Counted from the stretch's first letter, positions 16,975 to 26,573 are shown. The stretch: 64,000 bases of DNA from Actinomycetota bacterium (GCA_016213625.1 JACQZZ010000075.1:96751-160750); one strand, 5' to 3'. Notes: generated by a model from the sequence alone, not told the origin. Numbers and translations are program-made.

Positions 16975-16980
16975 GACAAT
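16975..16980 (+). promoter_or_regulatory. GACAAT -10-like box, leaderless-type
   Basis: Ends 7 nt before the ATG at 16988; the same hexamer precedes tesB at 59391. It suggests that the shortened DUF427 gene is still transcribed. Confidence 0.3.
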
Positions 16981-16987
16981 CACCGGC

Positions 16988-17245
16988 ATGCGACCTCAGC
17001 GGATCGAGCCCGGAGCCGGGCAGGAGAGTGTGTGGGACTACCCGCGGCCACCGGCGGTGGTGCCGTTCCCCGGCCGAGTGCGCATCGTGCACGGCGGCCA
17101 TCTGGCGTTCTACGCACAGCTGATGGACGAATGCTGGGTGGACGACGAGCAGGTGCAGCCCAACCCCGGCAACTTCTACGGCGGATGGATCACGTCGGCC
17201 GTCGTGGGCCCGTTCAAGGGCGGGCCGGGCACGAGGAGGTGGTGA
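16988..17245 (+). CDS. DUF427 protein with an internal deletion (85 residues)
   Basis: Both ends of a DUF427 protein are clear: the start RIEPGAGQESVWDYPRPP and the end NPGNFYGGWITSAVVGPFKGGPGTRRW, after the usual AFYAQLMDECWVDDE segment. From memory of the family, intact members have around 80-90 further residues between the VxxGG of the first domain and the HLAFYA segment. Here IVHGG is joined directly to HLAFYA in frame, so the DUF427 core is missing. The product may be inactive. It is divergent from ccmA and has a leaderless-type promoter. Confidence 0.62.
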   Translation: MRPQRIEPGAGQESVWDYPRPPAVVPFPGRVRIVHGGHLAFYAQLMDECWVDDEQVQPNPGNFYGGWITSAVVGPFKGGPGTRRW

Positions 17246-17277
17246 AGCCGCCCCTGCAGGTCACGCCGGTAGCGTGA

Positions 17278-18423
17278 ATGGCCGTGGACAGCGGCCGGCA
17301 GCGAGTGCCCTATTTCGAGCGGCCCGCACCGCCCCACGACTGGCGGTGGACCGTCGGGCTCGTGGGCAAGGTGTTCATCACCCTGGGCATCCTGATGTTC
17401 GCGTTCGTCGCCTACCAGCTGTGGGGCACAGGCATCCAGACGGCACAGGCGCAGAACGATCTGGAGAACCAGTTCCAGGAGTTGCTCGAGAGCACCACCA
17501 CGTCGACGACCACATCGACGACGGTGGCCGACACCGTGCCTGACACGGTGCCCGACACCGTGCCCGAGTCGGCCACGACCACGATTCCGGTGGCACCCGC
17601 CGGGCCGCTCACCGAAGGGTCGCCCGTCGCCCAGTTGAAGATCCCGTCCATCGGACTCGACTGGACCGTCATCGAGGGTGTCGGCGTGCAGGATCTGAAG
17701 GAGGGACCGGGCCACTTCCCCGAGACGCCGCTGCCCGGTCAACTGGGCAACGCCGCCATCGCCGGCCACCGCACCACCTACGGCGCACCGTTCTTCGATC
17801 TCGACAAGGTGAAGGTGGGCGATCTCATCGAGGTCGACACCCTGGCCGGGGCGTACACGTACCAGGTCACCGGCTCGACGGTGGTCAAGCCGTCGGAGTA
17901 CGCGGCCGTCATCCCCACCATCGACCCCAACGTGGCCACGCTCACCCTCGCCACCTGCACCCCGGCGTACACCGCTCGCGACCGCCTCATCATCGTGGCC
18001 ACGCTGGTGCCCGAGCAGAGTGCGCAGGTGTACCGACCGGCGAGCAGCACGGCGACCGACGACACCGTGCCGACCGTGCTCCCCACCGAGACCCTGCCCG
18101 ACGAGAGCGTGCCCGACACGACCGGCGACACGACCGGCGCCACGACCGGCGCCACCACGACCACGGTCGCCGGCGCCGTCACCATCGATGAGGCCGCTCC
18201 CGACACCGACGCATTCGCCCAGGGCTGGTTCGACGACGCGGGCGCCATTCCCCAAGTGCTGCTATGGGGACTCGCGATGCTCGGCGTGGTCATGTTCGCC
18301 TGGTACATCGGCAAGCGCGCCAACCGGCTGTGGGTGAGCGTCCTGGTCGGGGCCATCCCCTTCGTGGTCGTGCTCTACTTCTTCTTCGAGAACGTCAACC
18401 GCCTGCTGCCCCCGAGCATCTGA
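17278..18423 (+). CDS. sortase (class D/E-like) with an extra C-terminal membrane module
   Basis: 381 residues. One membrane helix (about 27-47), a Thr-rich linker with the repeat DTVP x3 (about 85-96), then the sortase domain with catalytic His164 (AGHRTTYG), Cys227 (LATCTPA) and Arg236 (ARDRL). After the domain come a second Thr/Gly linker (TTGDTTGATTGATTTT, about 281-296) and two more helices (about 326-344 and 352-370). Sortases join surface proteins to the wall at LPXTG-like motifs. The trailing helices are not part of the core fold. A second sortase lies at 40528. Confidence 0.85.
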   Translation: MAVDSGRQRVPYFERPAPPHDWRWTVGLVGKVFITLGILMFAFVAYQLWGTGIQTAQAQNDLENQFQELLESTTTSTTTSTTVADTVPDTVPDTVPESATTTIPVAPAGPLTEGSPVAQLKIPSIGLDWTVIEGVGVQDLKEGPGHFPETPLPGQLGNAAIAGHRTTYGAPFFDLDKVKVGDLIEVDTLAGAYTYQVTGSTVVKPSEYAAVIPTIDPNVATLTLATCTPAYTARDRLIIVATLVPEQSAQVYRPASSTATDDTVPTVLPTETLPDESVPDTTGDTTGATTGATTTTVAGAVTIDEAAPDTDAFAQGWFDDAGAIPQVLLWGLAMLGVVMFAWYIGKRANRLWVSVLVGAIPFVVVLYFFFENVNRLLPPSI

Positions 18424-18438
18424 CCCGAGCGATCGAGC

Positions 18439-18717
18439 ATGACCGACACCCCCACCCCCACCCCACGCGTCGACCCGGTGCGCGCCAAGCGCGCGAAGGT
18501 GGCCAAGTACACGCTGCTCGCCAATCGCATCGGCTACCTGTTCTTCGCGGTGGCCATCGCCACCTTCGTCATCGGCTTCGCGATCAGCTTCAACGGCGCG
18601 GTGTCGGCCATCGTCATCGGCTGCATCATCATCGGGTCCGTCCTCCTGGCGCCGGCCATCGTGCTCGGCTACGCGGTGAAGGCCGCCGAGCGCGACGACC
18701 GCGAGCGGGGTCTCTGA
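18439..18717 (+). CDS. small two-helix membrane protein
   Basis: 92 residues, not recognised by name. A Thr/Pro-rich N-terminus precedes a basic stretch (RAKRAKVAKYTLLANRIGY), then two membrane helices (about 33-52 and 58-78) and a charged tail (KAAERDDRERG). It starts 15 nt after the sortase gene and is probably in the same transcript. Similar small proteins are common in actinobacterial genomes, but no function is known to me. Confidence 0.6.
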   Translation: MTDTPTPTPRVDPVRAKRAKVAKYTLLANRIGYLFFAVAIATFVIGFAISFNGAVSAIVIGCIIIGSVLLAPAIVLGYAVKAAERDDRERGL

Positions 18718-18743
18718 CCAGGTTTCATCACTGCCACCGAGTT

Positions 18744-18759
18744 GTTACTCTCTGGTAAC
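18744..18759. promoter_or_regulatory. inverted repeat GTTAC-N6-GTAAC, likely TetR operator
   Basis: Perfect 5-bp arms with a 6-bp spacer (TCTCTG), ending 4 nt before the tetR start codon, so a bound repressor would block its own expression. The core geometry TTAC-N6-GTAA recurs at 49468-49481, in front of the glycosyltransferase operon. Confidence 0.6.
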
Positions 18760-18763
18760 CCTT

Positions 18764-19351
18764 ATGAGCATGCGCCTTCCCGCCCCAGCCCGACGCGAAC
18801 AGATCCTCGACGTGTCGGTGCAGGTGTTCGCCCATCGCGGCTTCCACTCCACCTCGATGAACGACGTGGCCGAGGCCGCCGGCGTCACCAAGCCCGTGCT
18901 CTACCAGCACTTCGACAGCAAGCAAGATCTCTACATGGCCCTGCTCGAAGAGGCCGGCACCCGCCTGCGCAACGCGGTGCGCAAGGCCGTCACCGACGCC
19001 ACCTCCGGCAAGGAGCAGACCGAGCGCGGCTTCAAGGCCTACTTCCGTTGGGTGGCCGACGACCACGATGCGTTCCTGCTGCTGTTCGGCTCGCGAGCCA
19101 ACCGCGACGAAGAGAGCACCATCGCCATCCGCCGCATCACGGCCGAGGCGGCCAACGCCATCGCACCGCTCATCGCCGCCGACATCGAAGGCGAACACCA
19201 GGAGATGCTGGCCCACGGGCTGGTGGGTTTGGCCGAAGGCGTCAGCCGTCACCTCGTGGAGCGGGGCGAACGATTCGACCCCGAGGTGCTCGGCCAGCAG
19301 ATCGCCGACCTCGCCTGGGCCGGCCTGCGCGCCGTGCACCGCAACGGCTGA
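18764..19351 (+). CDS. TetR family transcriptional regulator
   Basis: 195 residues. The N-terminal DNA-binding domain is complete: REQILDVSVQVFAHRGFHST, the helix-turn-helix NDVAEAAGVTKPVLYQHFDSKQDLY, and then an all-helical ligand domain of ordinary length. The ligand cannot be read. A second ATG at 18770 is an alternative start. An inverted repeat directly upstream suggests autoregulation. It is convergent with the phosphotransferase gene. Confidence 0.9.
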   Translation: MSMRLPAPARREQILDVSVQVFAHRGFHSTSMNDVAEAAGVTKPVLYQHFDSKQDLYMALLEEAGTRLRNAVRKAVTDATSGKEQTERGFKAYFRWVADDHDAFLLLFGSRANRDEESTIAIRRITAEAANAIAPLIAADIEGEHQEMLAHGLVGLAEGVSRHLVERGERFDPEVLGQQIADLAWAGLRAVHRNG

Positions 19352-19385
19352 CACGCCCACGCCAGGACACACGCTGGGCTGAAGG

Positions 19386-20408
19386 TCAGAACAGCGGCAC
19401 CACACCGGGAAGGTCGTGGCGGAACTCGCCGTGGTCGAGGTAGTGGCGGAGCTTGACGAACGTGTTCGCGGCGTAGGTGGGCAGCATGTCGCGGAAGTCG
19501 GCGCTCGACGTGCCGAGCAGTTCGTTCAGCAACAGCACGTTGCGACCGACCAGGAGCGCCTCGAACCGATCGTGCGACACGGCGGGCAGCGGGCGCAGGC
19601 TGGCATAGCCCTCGAAGAGCGCGTCGACGAGCTCCCGGCGAGGGCGGAGGTAGTAGGTGGAGACGCCCAGATCGTGCGCCGGCACACCGATGACGCAGTC
19701 GTCGAAGTCGAACACCGACAGCCGGCCGCGGTACCACTTCATGTTCGCGAGGTGGAGATCGGCGTGCAGCACGTGTGGAGTGGCCGACCCGAACACCGCA
19801 GCGAAGTGCTGCTGCACCTGAGGAATCACGTGCTCCAGTACCTCGCGTCGCTCCGGTGTGAGCAGCGGATGATCGACCTGCAGGTACTGACTTCCGTGCA
19901 TGAACAGTTCGTCGCTGGCCGGCAATGACGCGTCGGGCGGCAGCGACCACTGTTCGGCATGGGTGTGCATCCGGGCCGTGGCCTGACCGGCCGCACGAAG
20001 ATGGACCGGCGCGGCGCGTTCCTCCACGTTCGGGCCCGACAGCCATCCGAACAGTGCCGCCGGCAACTGTCGACCGAGCGAGGGCACCCACACTGCGGTG
20101 GTGAGGCCACCGGCGCTCGTGAGCTGCGGCACCGGCACCGACACCTCGGTGTCGCGCGACAGCGCGTCGATCCAGGCCATCTCGGCCCGCAGCTCGGAGG
20201 CGGTCTTGTGCGAGTTGACGTTGATCCGCAGTGCGAACGTGCGCTGATCGATGGTGTCGACCCGGAACGTGGTGTTGTAGCCGTGGTACACCAGGCGAAG
20301 GCGTGCCACCTCCAGCGGATAGGCGGTCAGGGCCTCGAACGCGGCCGCGCGCAGCCGCACCACCTGCGACCGGGCCGACAGCAACTCGAACTGCTCGGCG
20401 GGGGTCAC
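19386..20408 (-). CDS. APH-family phosphotransferase
   Basis: 340 residues with the aminoglycoside phosphotransferase/choline kinase fold. The catalytic loop HVLHADLHLANMKW gives the H-x-D-x-x-x-x-N pattern, and the metal-binding Asp lies in LSVFDFDDCVIG. Members phosphorylate small molecules such as homoserine, choline or sugars; antibiotic resistance cannot be claimed. The GTG at 20408 overlaps the lhr stop by GTGA, giving translational coupling to the helicase. A longer frame upstream would run through lhr. Confidence 0.82.
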   Translation of the reverse strand: MTPAEQFELLSARSQVVRLRAAAFEALTAYPLEVARLRLVYHGYNTTFRVDTIDQRTFALRINVNSHKTASELRAEMAWIDALSRDTEVSVPVPQLTSAGGLTTAVWVPSLGRQLPAALFGWLSGPNVEERAAPVHLRAAGQATARMHTHAEQWSLPPDASLPASDELFMHGSQYLQVDHPLLTPERREVLEHVIPQVQQHFAAVFGSATPHVLHADLHLANMKWYRGRLSVFDFDDCVIGVPAHDLGVSTYYLRPRRELVDALFEGYASLRPLPAVSHDRFEALLVGRNVLLLNELLGTSSADFRDMLPTYAANTFVKLRHYLDHGEFRHDLPGVVPLF

Positions 20409-23400
20409 GCGCGCATCACCCAGCCGCGGTAGCCCTCGACGAAACCGGCGAGTTGCAGCGCGGCGGACCACGTCGACTGCGGGGTGATGGCTTCACCGTT
20501 CACCTTGCGCACCTCCACGGTGCGCACCCGACCGTCCTTCACCAGCCCGGCCATCGCCTCGGCCCAGGCCGTGTCGCGCTCGGCCAACGGGAAGGTGACC
20601 AGGTGGTGAGACCGTCGATCGAACCACACCATGGGCACACCGTCGCGCAGCACCACCGAGGCACCAGCGGCTCGGGCAGGTCGACCGGGCGAGTCGGGCC
20701 AACCGATCGCGGCACCGTACGGCTGTGCGGGGTCGGTGGCAGCGAGCACCACGGGCGGCGCAGCGGTGTCGGGGTGGAGCAGCGGATCGGCCACCTCTCG
20801 GGCCGAACGCAGGCGGTCGACCGCGCCCGGCAGACCGAACTGCGCGGCACCGAGGCCCGACACGAAGTAGCCACGTCGGGCGTTGCCCCGTTCCTCGAGC
20901 ACCTTCAGCACGCCGTAGACGCTGGCGTACCCGCCGACCACGTTCTCGGCCAGCACGGCCTCGCGGGTGACCACGCCGTATCGCTCGAGCAACTGCAACG
21001 CGGTGGTGTGCGCCACCAGCGTGGGCGCCGGCACGGGTTCCAGCAGTGGCGCCACGAGACTCCATCGGCCGGCGCCCATCGGCGGCCCGATGCGGTTCAG
21101 GCGACCAGGGCGCGGCCGCGCCCGCACGCCCGGCTTCGCCACGGCGCCCTTGGAGCCGAGACCCTTCGACGACAGCATGGTGCGCAACGGGGCGAGCGAG
21201 TCGTTGGTGACCTCGCCGCACCACACCAGATCCCACAGCGCGGCCAGCACCTCGGCCTCGGTGGCGTCGTTGGCCGCGCCGCGCAGCGCGCTCCAGAAGC
21301 TCGCCCCTCGCTGGGCCAGATGTGCGCGGAGCAGGTCGTGCACTGCGCCCTGAGGAGGATCGACGGGTTCCCACGCCCCGGCCAGCAACGGCAGTTGATC
21401 GGCGAAGAACAACCGGATGCGTCCGTCGCTGGCGCCGAGAGCGCCCGCCCCCACCCACACCAGGTCGCCGGAGGTGCACAACTCGTCGAGGTCGGCCGAG
21501 CGGTACCCGCGCAGGCGAGCCGGCAGCAGCTCGGACTCGAGCGAGCTGGCCACGACCGCCGCTCCCTGCAACTGGCCCAGCGCCTCGATGAGCGCGTCGA
21601 CGCCTCGTCGGTCGCTGCCGATGCCGTGCCAGGCCTGCACGAACCGTGCGTACGCCTCGGGTTCCACCGGCTCGACCTCGCGGCGGAGCGCGGCGAGTGA
21701 GCGCCGGCGGATCTGTCGCAGCACATCGCCGTCGCACCACTCGCGACCTGATCCGTTGGGACGGAACTCGCCGTGCACCACGCGGTCCTCGGCCTCCAAC
21801 GCCACCAGCGCACCGGTGGCGCGATCCGCGGAGATGCCGAAGCGGGCCGCCAGGTCGTCGACGAGGAACGGCCCGTGTGTGCGCGCGTAGCGGGCGACCA
21901 GTGACTCGAGTGGATGCGGCACCGGCTCGGTGAAGGCACGGGGAAGGCCGAGCGGCACGTTGCACCCGAGTGCGTCGCGATAGCGAGCCGCATCGTCGGC
22001 GGCGATGAACCGGCGGACGCCCGCCACCGCCACCTCGATGGACCGGCGGTCGTGCACCAGCTCGGCCAGCCAGGCCGCGCCATCCGTGCCCTCGCAACGC
22101 AGGTCCACCTCGCCGGGGTCGAGATCGCCCACCTTGCGCAGCACGTCGTGCAACTCGTCGGCCGTACGGGCGCGCCGGCCGTCGGCCAGCAGTTGCAGTT
22201 CGAGCTCGATGTCGGCGAGCGCGCCGGGGTCGAGCAGCTCGCGCAGTTCTTCAGCGCCGAGCAGGTCGCGCAGCAGGTCGCGATCCAGCGACAACGCGGC
22301 GGCCCGACGCTCGGCCAGTGGCGCGTCGCCCTCGTACATGTACGCGGCGATCCAGTTGAACAGCAGGCTCTGGGCGAACGGTGAGGCCTTCACCGTGTCG
22401 ACGGTGACGACGCGCACGGTGCGATTTCGCAACTGCGTCAGCACCTCGCGCAGCGCGGGCAGGTCGAACACATCCTGCAGACACTCTCGAGAGGTCTCCA
22501 ACAGCACCGGGAACGTGGGGAACTTCGAGGCCACCGCCAGCAGGTCGGCCGCACGCTGGCGTTGCTGCCACAACGGGGTGCGCTGGTCGGGCCGACGGCG
22601 CGGCAACAGCAGCGAACGTGCCGCGCACTCACGGAATCGGGCCGCGAACAGCGAGGTCTGCGGCAGCGCGTCCATCACCAGTTCGTCGATGTCGTCGGGC
22701 GAGATGATGAGGTCGTCGAGCGGCAGTTCGTCGGCGGCCTCGGGCAGGCGCAGCACGATGCCGTCGTCGGTCCACATCATCTCCACCGGGATCTCGAACC
22801 GCTCGGTCATCCGTCGTTGGATGGCCATGGCCCATGGCGCGTGCACCGGTGTGCCGAACGGGCTGAGGATGCACACCCGCCAGTCGCCGATCTCGTCGCG
22901 GAAGCGTTCGACCACGATGGTGCGGTCGTCGGGCACCACACCGGTGGCCGCGGCCTGCTCGTCGAGGTAGGTGATGACGTTGGTGGCGGCGAGCGCGTCG
23001 AGCGAGTAGTCGTTGATGAGCGAGCCGAGCGCGGTGTCGACCGGCATCTGGCGCACCTCGCGCTGGAACGCACCCAGCGCACGACCGAGTTCGAGCGGAC
23101 GGCCCGGTCGGTCGCCGTGCCAGAACGGCATCTTCCCCGGCTGCCCGGGCGCGGGCGTGACGATGACCCGCTCGAACGTGATGTCCTCGATGCGCCAGGT
23201 GCTTGCACCCAACAGGAAGGTCTCGCCGGCTCGGCTCTCGTAGACCATCTCCTCGTCGAGTTCGCCGACGCGAGTGCCATCGGGCAGGAACACGCCGAAC
23301 AGGCCACGATCGGGGATGGTGCCGCCGCTCATGATGGCCAACCGCTTCGAGCCGTCGCGGGCACGCAGGGTGCCGTTCACCCGGTCCCACACGATGCGCG

Positions 23401-24895
23401 GGCGGAGTTCGTTGAAGTCGTCGCTCGGGTACCGACCGCTCAACAGATCGAGCACGTTGCGGAAGAGGTCGTCACTGAGCTCGGCGAAGCAAGCCGCGCC
23501 GCGCACCATCGCGGCCACCTGGTCGACCGTGCAGTCGGGGTGCATGCTCACGTGGGCGACGATCTGCTGCGCCAACACGTCGAGCGGGTTGCGCAGGAAC
23601 CGCGACGTCTCGATGAGTCCTTCGCGCATGCGCCGGGTGACGACCGCGGCCTCCAAAAGGTCGCCGCGGTGCTTGGGGTAGAGCGTGCCCTTGCTGGGCT
23701 CGCCCACGCTGTGGCCGGCGCGCCCGATGCGCTGCAACCCACGCGACACCGCGCCGGGCGACTCGACCTGGATGACCAGATCGACCGCCCCCATGTCGAT
23801 GCCCAGCTCCAGGCTGCTGGTGGCGACGATGGCGCGCAGCTCGCCGCGCTTCAGTTCGTCCTCGATGACCACTCGTTGCTCTCTCGCCAGTGAGCCGTGG
23901 TGTGCCTTCACCAGCTCACCTTCCACTCCGTTGTCGGCGGCGAGCTCGTTGAGGCGGGCGGCCAGCCGCTCGGCCTGACGACGGGCGTTGCAGAAGATGA
24001 TGGTGCTTCGGTGCGCGAGCACCTGTTGCAGGATGCGCGGGTAGATGCTCGGCCAGATGCTGTTGCGCTGCCCAGCCAACGCTTCGCTGGCAGGGCCGCT
24101 GCGCAGCTCGCTGACCACCTGCCCCATGGCACCCATGTCGTCGACAGGCACCACGACTTCCACGTCGAGCGGCTTGCGGATGCCGGCATCGATGATGGCC
24201 ACCGGTCGGCGCCGACCGTCGGCGCCGTGGCCGCCCAGGAAGTGGGCGATCTCCTCCAGCGGACGCTGCGTGGCGCTGAGGCCGATGCGCTGCGGCGGCC
24301 GCTTCGTGACCTGTTCGAGCCGCTCGAGGCTGAGCATCAGGTGGGCGCCGCGCTTGGTGGTTGCCATGGCGTGGATCTCGTCGATGATGACCGTGTCGAC
24401 GTTGACCAGGGTGCTGCGCACCTCACTGGTGAGCATGAGGTACAGGCTCTCGGGAGTGGTGATGAGCAGGTCGACCGGGCGGCGCTGCAGCGCCTGGCGG
24501 TCGCGCGGGCTGGTGTCGCCGGTGCGCATGGCCACCGTGGGTTCCACGAACGGCACATCCAACCGCTCGGCGGCCAGGCGGATGCCCATGAGCGGCGAGC
24601 GCAGGTTCTTCTCGACGTCGAACGCCAGCGCTCTCAGCGGCGAGATGTAGAGCACCCGGGTGCGCGCCTTCGGATCGATCGGCTCGCCCTCCACCGGCGT
24701 GACCAATCGGTCGATGGAGCTCAGGAACGCGGTGAGGGTCTTGCCGCTGCCAGTGGGCGCGCACACCAGTGTGTGCTGCCCGCTGCGGATGGCCGGCCAC
24801 CCCTGCACCTGGGGCGGCGTGGGCTCGGGGAAGGACGCGCCGAACCACTCGCGCACCGCGGGCGAGAACCCGTGCAGCACCTGATGGTCGGCCAT
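20405..24895 (-). CDS. lhr: Lhr-type large ATP-dependent helicase
   Basis: 1,496 residues, the length of full bacterial Lhr. The N-terminal half is an SF2 core: Walker A in CAPTGSGKT (about 45-53), motif II in VIIDEIHAM, motif III-like LSATQRPLEEIAHFLGG, and motif VI LQRIGRAGHS. A winged helix and the Lhr-core domain follow. The C-terminal half (about 870-1496) is the large extension that forms the oligomerisation platform. Lhr unwinds RNA:DNA hybrids and works in DNA repair; in Mycobacterium its gene is induced by DNA damage. A TAGCCT box 6 nt before the ATG suggests a leaderless transcript. The phosphotransferase is coupled downstream. Confidence 0.93.
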   Translation of the reverse strand: MADHQVLHGFSPAVREWFGASFPEPTPPQVQGWPAIRSGQHTLVCAPTGSGKTLTAFLSSIDRLVTPVEGEPIDPKARTRVLYISPLRALAFDVEKNLRSPLMGIRLAAERLDVPFVEPTVAMRTGDTSPRDRQALQRRPVDLLITTPESLYLMLTSEVRSTLVNVDTVIIDEIHAMATTKRGAHLMLSLERLEQVTKRPPQRIGLSATQRPLEEIAHFLGGHGADGRRRPVAIIDAGIRKPLDVEVVVPVDDMGAMGQVVSELRSGPASEALAGQRNSIWPSIYPRILQQVLAHRSTIIFCNARRQAERLAARLNELAADNGVEGELVKAHHGSLAREQRVVIEDELKRGELRAIVATSSLELGIDMGAVDLVIQVESPGAVSRGLQRIGRAGHSVGEPSKGTLYPKHRGDLLEAAVVTRRMREGLIETSRFLRNPLDVLAQQIVAHVSMHPDCTVDQVAAMVRGAACFAELSDDLFRNVLDLLSGRYPSDDFNELRPRIVWDRVNGTLRARDGSKRLAIMSGGTIPDRGLFGVFLPDGTRVGELDEEMVYESRAGETFLLGASTWRIEDITFERVIVTPAPGQPGKMPFWHGDRPGRPLELGRALGAFQREVRQMPVDTALGSLINDYSLDALAATNVITYLDEQAAATGVVPDDRTIVVERFRDEIGDWRVCILSPFGTPVHAPWAMAIQRRMTERFEIPVEMMWTDDGIVLRLPEAADELPLDDLIISPDDIDELVMDALPQTSLFAARFRECAARSLLLPRRRPDQRTPLWQQRQRAADLLAVASKFPTFPVLLETSRECLQDVFDLPALREVLTQLRNRTVRVVTVDTVKASPFAQSLLFNWIAAYMYEGDAPLAERRAAALSLDRDLLRDLLGAEELRELLDPGALADIELELQLLADGRRARTADELHDVLRKVGDLDPGEVDLRCEGTDGAAWLAELVHDRRSIEVAVAGVRRFIAADDAARYRDALGCNVPLGLPRAFTEPVPHPLESLVARYARTHGPFLVDDLAARFGISADRATGALVALEAEDRVVHGEFRPNGSGREWCDGDVLRQIRRRSLAALRREVEPVEPEAYARFVQAWHGIGSDRRGVDALIEALGQLQGAAVVASSLESELLPARLRGYRSADLDELCTSGDLVWVGAGALGASDGRIRLFFADQLPLLAGAWEPVDPPQGAVHDLLRAHLAQRGASFWSALRGAANDATEAEVLAALWDLVWCGEVTNDSLAPLRTMLSSKGLGSKGAVAKPGVRARPRPGRLNRIGPPMGAGRWSLVAPLLEPVPAPTLVAHTTALQLLERYGVVTREAVLAENVVGGYASVYGVLKVLEERGNARRGYFVSGLGAAQFGLPGAVDRLRSAREVADPLLHPDTAAPPVVLAATDPAQPYGAAIGWPDSPGRPARAAGASVVLRDGVPMVWFDRRSHHLVTFPLAERDTAWAEAMAGLVKDGRVRTVEVRKVNGEAITPQSTWSAALQLAGFVEGYRGWVMRA

Positions 24896-24901
24896 GCCCG
24901 A

Positions 24902-24907
24902 AGGCTA
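24902..24907 (-). promoter_or_regulatory. TAGCCT -10 box, leaderless-type, for lhr
   Basis: On the minus strand TAGCCT ends 6 nt before the lhr ATG, leaving no room for a ribosome-binding site. The same hexamer, 7 nt from the start codon, precedes the DtxR gene at 30943. Confidence 0.45.
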
Positions 24908-24935
24908 CGCCAGGGGTGTGACGTACGGTCGCTGG

Positions 24936-26510
24936 TCACAGCGGCGGATCGGGCAACGGCAGGGCGGGGGCGCTGAACGGGTCGGGTGCCGGTCCTGCGG
25001 GGTCGACCGTCTGGTACTGCGACATCATGTCGTGGTCCTCGTGGACGCCGTTGTGGCAATGGATCATGTACTTGCCCGGCAGGTCGAAGCACACCAGGAT
25101 GCGGAGCTTCTCGTTCTCGCCGACGTGGAACGTGTCCTTCGGACCCACCTCGTACGGATACGGCGCCCTGCCGTTGCGGCTGAGCAGCCGAGCATCGACT
25201 CCGTGCGTGTGCATCGGGTGACTCCATCCACCTGAGTTGTTCTGGTACTCCCACACCTCGGTCGTCCCGAGCAGCGGCGAGGCCTCGACCAGCCGGAACC
25301 GACTGTCGATCACGTCGTGCCACGTGTGCCCGTTGATGGTCCACTCGCCGCCCTGTCGCTTCGTCCGCAGGTTCCGCACTCTCCGCGAGTCGGACGCCGG
25401 CCTCGTCATCACCGGGTTGTCGGGGGCCAACAGGGCCGGCACGTCGTTGTTCGCAGGGTCGAACGGCTCGTCGACCACATCGAAGGCCATGATGCGATCG
25501 GTGTTCGGGAAGTCCTCGTTGTACGGAAGGCTGTCGTTGCGCAATTCGACCCGCGTGCCGGGTGGGTACTTCGCGAAGTCGATCACCACGTCGAACCGCT
25601 CACCGTTGACGTGACGCACCTTCGTCACCGAGATCGGCTGCGGAACGAGGCCGGCGTCGGTGGCGACGACGACGACCGGGTCGCCCGTGCTCAGCCGCCA
25701 GAACAGCGTGCGGGACACGCAGCCGTTCACCATCCGGAAACGGTACTTCCGCCGGTGCACGGTCATCCTCGGCCACGGGCGCCCGTTGACGAGCATCACG
25801 TCACCCCACAGACCCTTCAGGTCGTCGAGGTGCAGCGCCAGTTCACCATCGGCCTGGAACAGCGCATCGCTGAAGTGGAGCGGTACCTCGTAGTCGCCGC
25901 GAGGCAACCCGAACACGTCGTCGGCCGGGTCGTCGATCCAGTACTGCGCGGCGAGACCCATGTGGACGTTCGACCACGTGTGGTGCACCGCATGGTCGTG
26001 GAACCACATCGGGCGTGCGCACTCGTGGTTCTCCCAGACGTAGTCCTTGTACTGACCAGGATGGATGATGTCGCTCGCGTAGCCGTCGTACTGCGGCTTC
26101 GACGCGCCGCCGTGCAGATGGATCGAGGTGTAGGCCTCGTACCCCAGCACGGGGTGCAGGAACGGCAGCTCGTTGACGAACCTGGCCACCACTCGACGGC
26201 CGCGAGCGACCCTGAGCGTGGGACCGGGCACCGAGCCGTTGTACGCCCACAGCGTGGTCGAGAACCCCGGGATGATCTCGGCGCGGATCGGCGCCATCAC
26301 GATGCGGTGGTAATCGGTGGAGGCATCGGTCCGCAACGGAACGGCGAGCGGCGGCCGGGCGAACGGCACCGAGTACGGCTTCGGGAGGCGGCTCGTGGGC
26401 ATGCGTCGGGGTGTCCCGGAGTGGGCGCGGGCCGGCAACGCGGCTGCTCCCACCAGTCCCGCCCCAACGATGACCCCCGCCCCCAACAACTGCCGCCTCG
26501 AGATGCCCAT
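24936..26510 (-). CDS. Tat-exported multicopper oxidase
   Basis: 524 residues. The N-terminus ISRRQLLGAGVIVGAGLVGAA is a twin-arginine signal (RR at 5-6). All four copper motifs are visible: SIHLHGG (His131/133), MWFHDHAVHHT (His171/173), HPMHTHG near the C-terminus, and HCHNGVHEDHDMM, where Cys485 and His490 would hold the type 1 copper with Met495 as axial ligand. The organisation matches three-cupredoxin laccase/CotA-like oxidases acting on metals or phenolics outside the membrane. A -35-like TTGACG (26563-26568, minus strand) and a 14-bp palindrome lie upstream. lhr follows 40 nt downstream in order of transcription. Confidence 0.92.
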   Translation of the reverse strand: MGISRRQLLGAGVIVGAGLVGAAALPARAHSGTPRRMPTSRLPKPYSVPFARPPLAVPLRTDASTDYHRIVMAPIRAEIIPGFSTTLWAYNGSVPGPTLRVARGRRVVARFVNELPFLHPVLGYEAYTSIHLHGGASKPQYDGYASDIIHPGQYKDYVWENHECARPMWFHDHAVHHTWSNVHMGLAAQYWIDDPADDVFGLPRGDYEVPLHFSDALFQADGELALHLDDLKGLWGDVMLVNGRPWPRMTVHRRKYRFRMVNGCVSRTLFWRLSTGDPVVVVATDAGLVPQPISVTKVRHVNGERFDVVIDFAKYPPGTRVELRNDSLPYNEDFPNTDRIMAFDVVDEPFDPANNDVPALLAPDNPVMTRPASDSRRVRNLRTKRQGGEWTINGHTWHDVIDSRFRLVEASPLLGTTEVWEYQNNSGGWSHPMHTHGVDARLLSRNGRAPYPYEVGPKDTFHVGENEKLRILVCFDLPGKYMIHCHNGVHEDHDMMSQYQTVDPAGPAPDPFSAPALPLPDPPL

Positions 26511-26573
26511 TCACGGAGTGTGAGATGTTCTCCCCTCGTTCGTCCAGCGGACGTCCAAATTTCGTCAAAATGT

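Noticed and set aside
19386..20408. Aminoglycoside resistance gene
   Set aside because: The fold is shared with many housekeeping kinases and nothing in the context supports antibiotic modification.
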